Part shown: piece by piece, positions 45,913 to 49,680 of the stretch
Layout of the letters: every line of letters starts with the position of its first letter
Position numbering within the stretch: position 1 is the stretch's first letter
From: Xenorhabdus lircayensis
GTDB lineage: Bacteria; Pseudomonadota; Gammaproteobacteria; Enterobacterales; Enterobacteriaceae
Length of the DNA: 49,680 bases
Assembly (NCBI RefSeq): GCF_016306625.1
Contig: NZ_JACOII010000072.1
Span: forward strand, 1 to 49,680
Reading direction: 5' to 3'
Notes under the pieces: generated by a model
The model's input: the letters and a program-made list of their open reading frames with translations, nothing else
Database searches by the model: none
What the model was told of the DNA's origin: nothing
Position numbers and translations under genes: made by a program

Positions 45913-46565
45913 TCTGTCCCCTATTGATGAGTAATATTTTCAAGCATAATATGCTAAATACAAAAAACCAATACAGAATAATAAACTGCGATATGAATAA
46001 TTAGCTTTTAAGATTTAAGTCACATTTTTATTACAAATTGCAGGTAAATCCTTTATTGAAAATACGAGTGAATATATAAAAAACAACCATAAATCATAAA
46101 ATTAAAGAAGAATTAAATACTAAAAAACCCCTTTAATCCCTATCTATAGGAGTGATTTTCTCGGTAAAAAAGAAACATTACATTCACAATATGCGATTCA
46201 ATAAATATTGAACTATGTAAAATTATAGAAATAATACCTCGTTCAAATATTAGTTAAATAGAATAATAATTTAAAAAATTGAATTATACAGTTTAGGTAA
46301 ATTTTCAACGTCAATTAAAACACCAGAAATATCGTGGTATAAATAAGTTCAAAAAAAGAACAGGTATTAAGCGCACTACCTAAAGCGCACTACCTAAAAT
46401 AGCAGGCATGTATTGAGGAGTGATTAGAGCGATGATTGGGGAAAAGGAACAAATCCCCAGAAACATAGATAATTCTCTATTATATAACTACATAGTATAT
46501 CACTACGTGACTGGGGCGAATAAACGCAATCAACAACGCGGCAAATCAAAAAATGAAGAGTATAA
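45913..46565. other. AT-rich spacer between dadA and fadR
   Basis: About 650 bases, strongly AT-rich, expected to hold the dadA promoter. A 14-base tandem duplication lies at 46369-46396. In E. coli ycgB lies between fadR and dadA; no ycgB similarity is visible. A plus-strand frame from 46420 runs into the antisense of fadR and is not supported. Confidence 0.6.
46369..46396. repeat. Perfect 14-base tandem duplication
   Basis: AAGCGCACTACCTA occurs twice in direct succession (46369-46382 and 46383-46396). It stands out in an otherwise AT-rich spacer. Confidence 0.85.
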
Positions 46566-47288
46566 TCAACCGAAACGGGCTTCTACTAATTCATCGATCA
46601 TAGCACCCTGCATACCATGCCAGATAATCCCACTCTCTTTGCCATAACTACGCACGCAATCCATGATTTTGTCATAGGATTGTTCCCGACACAGAGAACT
46701 TAATTGCTGGTAGAAATTCAATGCCAGATTACGTGCTTCAGGGCTGGAAAAATAATAGCGGCCAACGCGGGTATACAGGCCTTTCAATCCATTGATAATC
46801 AAACCATAGATTGGATTTCCTGATGCAAAGGCCAGGCCTCGGAAAATATCATAATCCACAGCGCTGAAAGACTCGGCGGTATCTTCCACGTTTTCTTTTT
46901 CCGCCAGAACTTCCAGTGATTTTTCAGGATTCTGTTTGAACGCAGTGCGAATAAAAATAGCGGCGATATTAGTTCGCACTGCCAATAAATTATCGATTAA
47001 CTGAGGAACGCGATCATGATCAAGGCGTGCCAGCGTTTCTAGAATATTAAGACCGGATGTTTCCCAGAAGTTATTGACCTTTGTTGGCTTACCATGCTGA
47101 ATAGTCAACCAGCCATCACGGGCAAGGCGCTGCAATACTTCACGCAAAGTCGTACGGGTGACACCGATCAATTCAGATAATTCACGTTCTGCTGGTAGTA
47201 TGGAACCGGGTGGAAAGTGATTATTCCAAATACTTTCAATGATATACTCTTCCGCGAAACTTGCAGGACTTTGAGCCTTAATTACCAT
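46566..47288 (-). CDS. fadR: Fatty-acid metabolism regulator FadR
   Basis: FadR is a GntR-family dimer that represses fatty-acid degradation genes and activates fabA/fabB, and is released by long-chain acyl-CoA. The 240-residue protein has the winged-helix domain (residues 1-75: [60 protein letters not shown]) and the all-helical acyl-CoA-binding FadR C-terminal domain ([39 protein letters not shown]). The ATG at 47288 matches the E. coli start; a longer frame adds 15 unrelated residues. It is divergent from nhaB, as in E. coli. Confidence 0.96.
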   Translation of the reverse strand: MVIKAQSPASFAEEYIIESIWNNHFPPGSILPAERELSELIGVTRTTLREVLQRLARDGWLTIQHGKPTKVNNFWETSGLNILETLARLDHDRVPQLIDNLLAVRTNIAAIFIRTAFKQNPEKSLEVLAEKENVEDTAESFSAVDYDIFRGLAFASGNPIYGLIINGLKGLYTRVGRYYFSSPEARNLALNFYQQLSSLCREQSYDKIMDCVRSYGKESGIIWHGMQGAMIDELVEARFG

Positions 47289-47544
47289 AATTTTAATTAT
47301 TCCAAAGCAGTTTTCTTGGCTAATAATAGCCACTGATCATACCAGAATGTGTTTGTTCGACATAGTTACCTGGTAAATAAACCGCGAAAGAGTGAAAGGG
47401 CTCATAAAAAACGCAATCATTCACGGATTAATTATGTGCGGATCCCCTTAAATTGCTATCTTGTCGGGCGTATTATGCCCAATGTATTTCGATATGGCTG
47501 TTTAGATTTGTCTCACGTATCCACAAAGAGGAATGTTAATAATA

Positions 47545-49089
47545 ATGGAAATCGGTATCCGACGTGCAGTGGTGAAAAACTTTCTCGGTAACTCGCCGGA
47601 TTGGTACAAACTGGCTATCATTGTCTTTCTTATCATCAATCCACTGGTTTATTGCTTCGTCAGCCCCTTTGCTGCTGGCTGGATGCTCGTTGTTGAGTTT
47701 ATCTTCACGCTGGCAATGGCATTAAAATGCTATCCTTTGCAACCCGGCGGGTTACTCGCTATTGAAGCAGTCATCATTGGAATGACTTCGCCAAAACAGG
47801 TAGGCCATGAAATTAGCAACAATCTGGAAGTCATTTTACTGTTGATTTTCATGGTCGCGGGCATTTACTTCATGAAACAGTTGCTGCTATTTGTTTTCAC
47901 AAAGCTGCTGTTGAGTATCCGTTCCAAAAAAATGCTGGCTCTGGCATTCTGTCTGGCAAGTGCTTTCTTGTCCGCTTTCCTTGATGCCCTGACCGTGATT
48001 GCAGTCGTAATCAGTGTTTCAGTCGGATTTTACGCCATCTATCACCAATTTCTTTCCCAAAATGGCAATTTTGAGCTGAGTGATGATAAATTCATTGACA
48101 GTGAAGATAAAAAGCAGACGCTGGAACAATTCCGGGCATTTCTGCGCAGCCTGATGATGCACGCAGGTATCGGTACGGCATTGGGTGGCGTGATGACGAT
48201 GGTCGGTGAACCGCAAAACCTGATTATTGCCAAGCACGTTGGTTGGGATTTTGTCACATTCTTTATCCGTATGTCGCCTGTTACCATTCCTGTGTTTGTT
48301 TGTGGTTTATTGGTCTGCTTGCTGGTCGAACACTTTAAATTGTTTGGTTACGGTGCTGAATTGCCTGAGCGCGTTCGTTCCGTTTTGGAAGATTACGATC
48401 AAAAAGCCACTGAAAAACGTACCCGTCAAGAAAAAGCCCAGCTTGTTGTTCAGGCGTTGATCGGCATTTGGCTGATTGCCGCACTGGCCTTCCATTTGGC
48501 CGAAGTGGGTTTGATTGGCCTGTCAGTCATTATTCTGGCTACCACATTTTGTGGTATTACCGAAGAACACGCACTGGGTAAAGCATTCGAAGAAGCTCTG
48601 CCGTTTACTGCATTGTTAACCGTGTTTTTCTCAGTGGTTGCCGTGATTGTTGACCAACAACTGTTTACACCATTTATTCAATTTGTCTTACAATCATCGC
48701 CAGCTTCACAGCTCTCCTTATTCTACCTGTTCAACGGTTTGCTCTCTGCGGTTTCTGATAATGTCTTCGTCGGTACGGTTTACATTAATGAAGCGCTGAT
48801 TGCCCTGAAAAATGGTCTGATTTCACAACAGCAGTATGAATATTTGGCCGTTGCCATTAACACGGGGACTAACTTGCCATCCGTGGCAACACCAAACGGG
48901 CAGGCGGCTTTCCTGTTCCTGCTGACTTCAGCCCTCTCTCCGTTGATTCGCCTCTCTTATGGACGCATGGTGATGATGGCATTGCCTTATACCATTGTGA
49001 TGACATTAGTAGGTTGGTTATGCGTCGAGTTCTGGCTAGTACCTGCCACTGAATATCTCATAAAACTCGGTTTGATCGCCCCGCTGTAA
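47545..49089 (+). CDS. nhaB: Na+/H+ antiporter NhaB
   Basis: NhaB exports sodium in exchange for protons at the inner membrane. The 514-residue protein has about twelve membrane segments and matches E. coli NhaB in [99 protein letters not shown] and [20 protein letters not shown]. The ATG at 47545 matches the E. coli start. An in-frame ATG at 47533 is nearly on top of the AGAGGA site, so either could be used. Confidence 0.96.
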   Translation: MEIGIRRAVVKNFLGNSPDWYKLAIIVFLIINPLVYCFVSPFAAGWMLVVEFIFTLAMALKCYPLQPGGLLAIEAVIIGMTSPKQVGHEISNNLEVILLLIFMVAGIYFMKQLLLFVFTKLLLSIRSKKMLALAFCLASAFLSAFLDALTVIAVVISVSVGFYAIYHQFLSQNGNFELSDDKFIDSEDKKQTLEQFRAFLRSLMMHAGIGTALGGVMTMVGEPQNLIIAKHVGWDFVTFFIRMSPVTIPVFVCGLLVCLLVEHFKLFGYGAELPERVRSVLEDYDQKATEKRTRQEKAQLVVQALIGIWLIAALAFHLAEVGLIGLSVIILATTFCGITEEHALGKAFEEALPFTALLTVFFSVVAVIVDQQLFTPFIQFVLQSSPASQLSLFYLFNGLLSAVSDNVFVGTVYINEALIALKNGLISQQQYEYLAVAINTGTNLPSVATPNGQAAFLFLLTSALSPLIRLSYGRMVMMALPYTIVMTLVGWLCVEFWLVPATEYLIKLGLIAPL

Positions 49090-49125
49090 TCGTTGACCGA
49101 ATTTATCAATTTATCGTTGTATCCT

Positions 49126-49164
49126 GCCAGATGGTGTGTAAAACCACACTATCCGGCTTTTTTA
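49126..49164 (+). terminator. nhaB terminator
   Basis: An imperfect stem (GCC-GAT-GTGTG with CACAC-ATC-GGC, a few mismatches) is followed by TTTTTTTATT. It lies 37 bases past the nhaB stop. Confidence 0.75.
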
Positions 49165-49276
49165 TTAACTGCTTTCCTGAAAAAATAGTGTGGTTGACTT
49201 TAATTTTATTTTTTTATGGCTGATGAAGCGGCACAATATACCCAATTATTTACCTTAATAAGATGGGAAGACAAAA

Positions 49277-49680
49277 ATGTTTCAGTTTTTAAAACAGAGT
49301 TCCCAAGGGCGAGGCGCATGGTTATTGATGGCGTTGACAGCTCTTATCCTGGAAGCAACAGCACTTTATTTTCAACATGTGATGAAATTGCAGCCCTGCG
49401 TGATGTGCATTTATGAGCGTGTTGCGCTGTTTGGTATTTTGGGGGCTGCGCTACTGGGGGCAATAGCGCCTAAAACTCCACTGCGCTGGCTGGCGATCCT
49501 GCTGTGGATTTACAGCGCATGGCAAGGATTGCAACTGGCATGGGATCACACCATGATGCAGTTATACCCTTCCCCGTTTAATACTTGCGATTTTTTTGTC
49601 AGTTTCCCGTCTTGGCTGCCGTTAAGCAACTGGTTGCCTTCGGTGTTTGAAGCGTATGGGGATTGCTCAATGAAACAGTG
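49277..49680 (+). CDS. dsbB: Disulfide bond formation protein DsbB (partial, runs off the window)
   Basis: DsbB reoxidises DsbA and passes electrons to quinone in the inner membrane. The frame from the ATG at 49277 has no stop before the window edge and gives 134 residues of an expected 175 or so. Four membrane segments are predicted, three of them complete or nearly so here (about 14-31, 49-64 and 71-89). All four redox cysteines are present at the E. coli positions: Cys41 and Cys44 in [14 protein letters not shown], Cys104 in [16 protein letters not shown], and Cys130 in [16 protein letters not shown] lies about eight bases before the ATG. It follows nhaB, as in E. coli. Confidence 0.95.
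   Translation, partial: MFQFLKQSSQGRGAWLLMALTALILEATALYFQHVMKLQPCVMCIYERVALFGILGAALLGAIAPKTPLRWLAILLWIYSAWQGLQLAWDHTMMQLYPSPFNTCDFFVSFPSWLPLSNWLPSVFEAYGDCSMKQ

Noticed and set aside
46420-46647. 75-codon plus-strand frame between dadA and fadR
   Set aside because: Its second half is antisense to the conserved fadR C-terminus, and its composition is not protein-like.
49216-49416. 66-codon frame before and over the dsbB start
   Set aside because: It overlaps the first 140 bases of dsbB in another frame; dsbB has all its redox cysteines and is clearly the real gene.

Overview
This window reads as a chromosomal backbone segment of a low-GC enterobacterium of the Morganellaceae, most likely Xenorhabdus or the closely related Photorhabdus. 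The evidence is protein similarity to E. coli orthologues along almost the whole length, AT-rich intergenic spacers, ERIC-type intergenic repeats with the TATACCCAAT ends common in this group, and two tandem oppA genes, an arrangement I recall from Xenorhabdus. I see no prophage, insertion sequence, CRISPR array, plasmid function or large biosynthetic cluster. I did not find a convincing new multi-gene system. The unusual material is small: insertions, decayed genes and regulatory or repeat sequences between core genes.

From 1 to about 28.7 kb the order follows one E. coli block: ompW, yciC, yciB, yciA, tonB, clsA, yciY, yciU, oppFDCBA, ychE, adhE, tdk, hns, galU, rssB, ychJ, purU, tRNA-Tyr. 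The departures are a 3'-truncated ompW, a SulP anion transporter between yciC and yciB, two inverted ERIC copies around tonB, no yciI or kch, a second oppA, an ychE pseudogene, ugd and a UDP-glucuronate-type epimerase placed after galU, and no rssA between ychJ and rssB. Just after the tRNA-Tyr gene lie an echo of the tRNA 3' end, a hairpin-rich spacer and a LysR-type regulator of unknown target. Synteny with E. coli breaks here.

From about 30.6 to 42.2 kb a second E. coli-like group follows: xthA, topB-selD-ydjA, sppA, ansA-pncA, yeaC, msrB, gapA, yeaD, then mipA. A decayed lipoprotein-like gene sits between yeaD and mipA. From 43.5 kb to the end is a third group: dadA-dadX, fadR, nhaB and the start of dsbB, which runs off the right edge.

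Functional themes are envelope and membrane upkeep (cardiolipin synthase, YciB, YciC, TonB, MipA, SppA, DsbB), peptide and amino-acid use (Opp permease with two binding proteins, asparaginase I, D-alanine catabolism), anaerobic metabolism (AdhE, a perfect FNR-type site near ompW), sugar-nucleotide supply for surface polysaccharide (galU-ugd-epimerase), global regulation (H-NS, RssB, FadR) and repair (XthA, TopB, MsrB). Start codons were chosen by Shine-Dalgarno spacing and by comparison with remembered E. coli orthologues. No database search was run.
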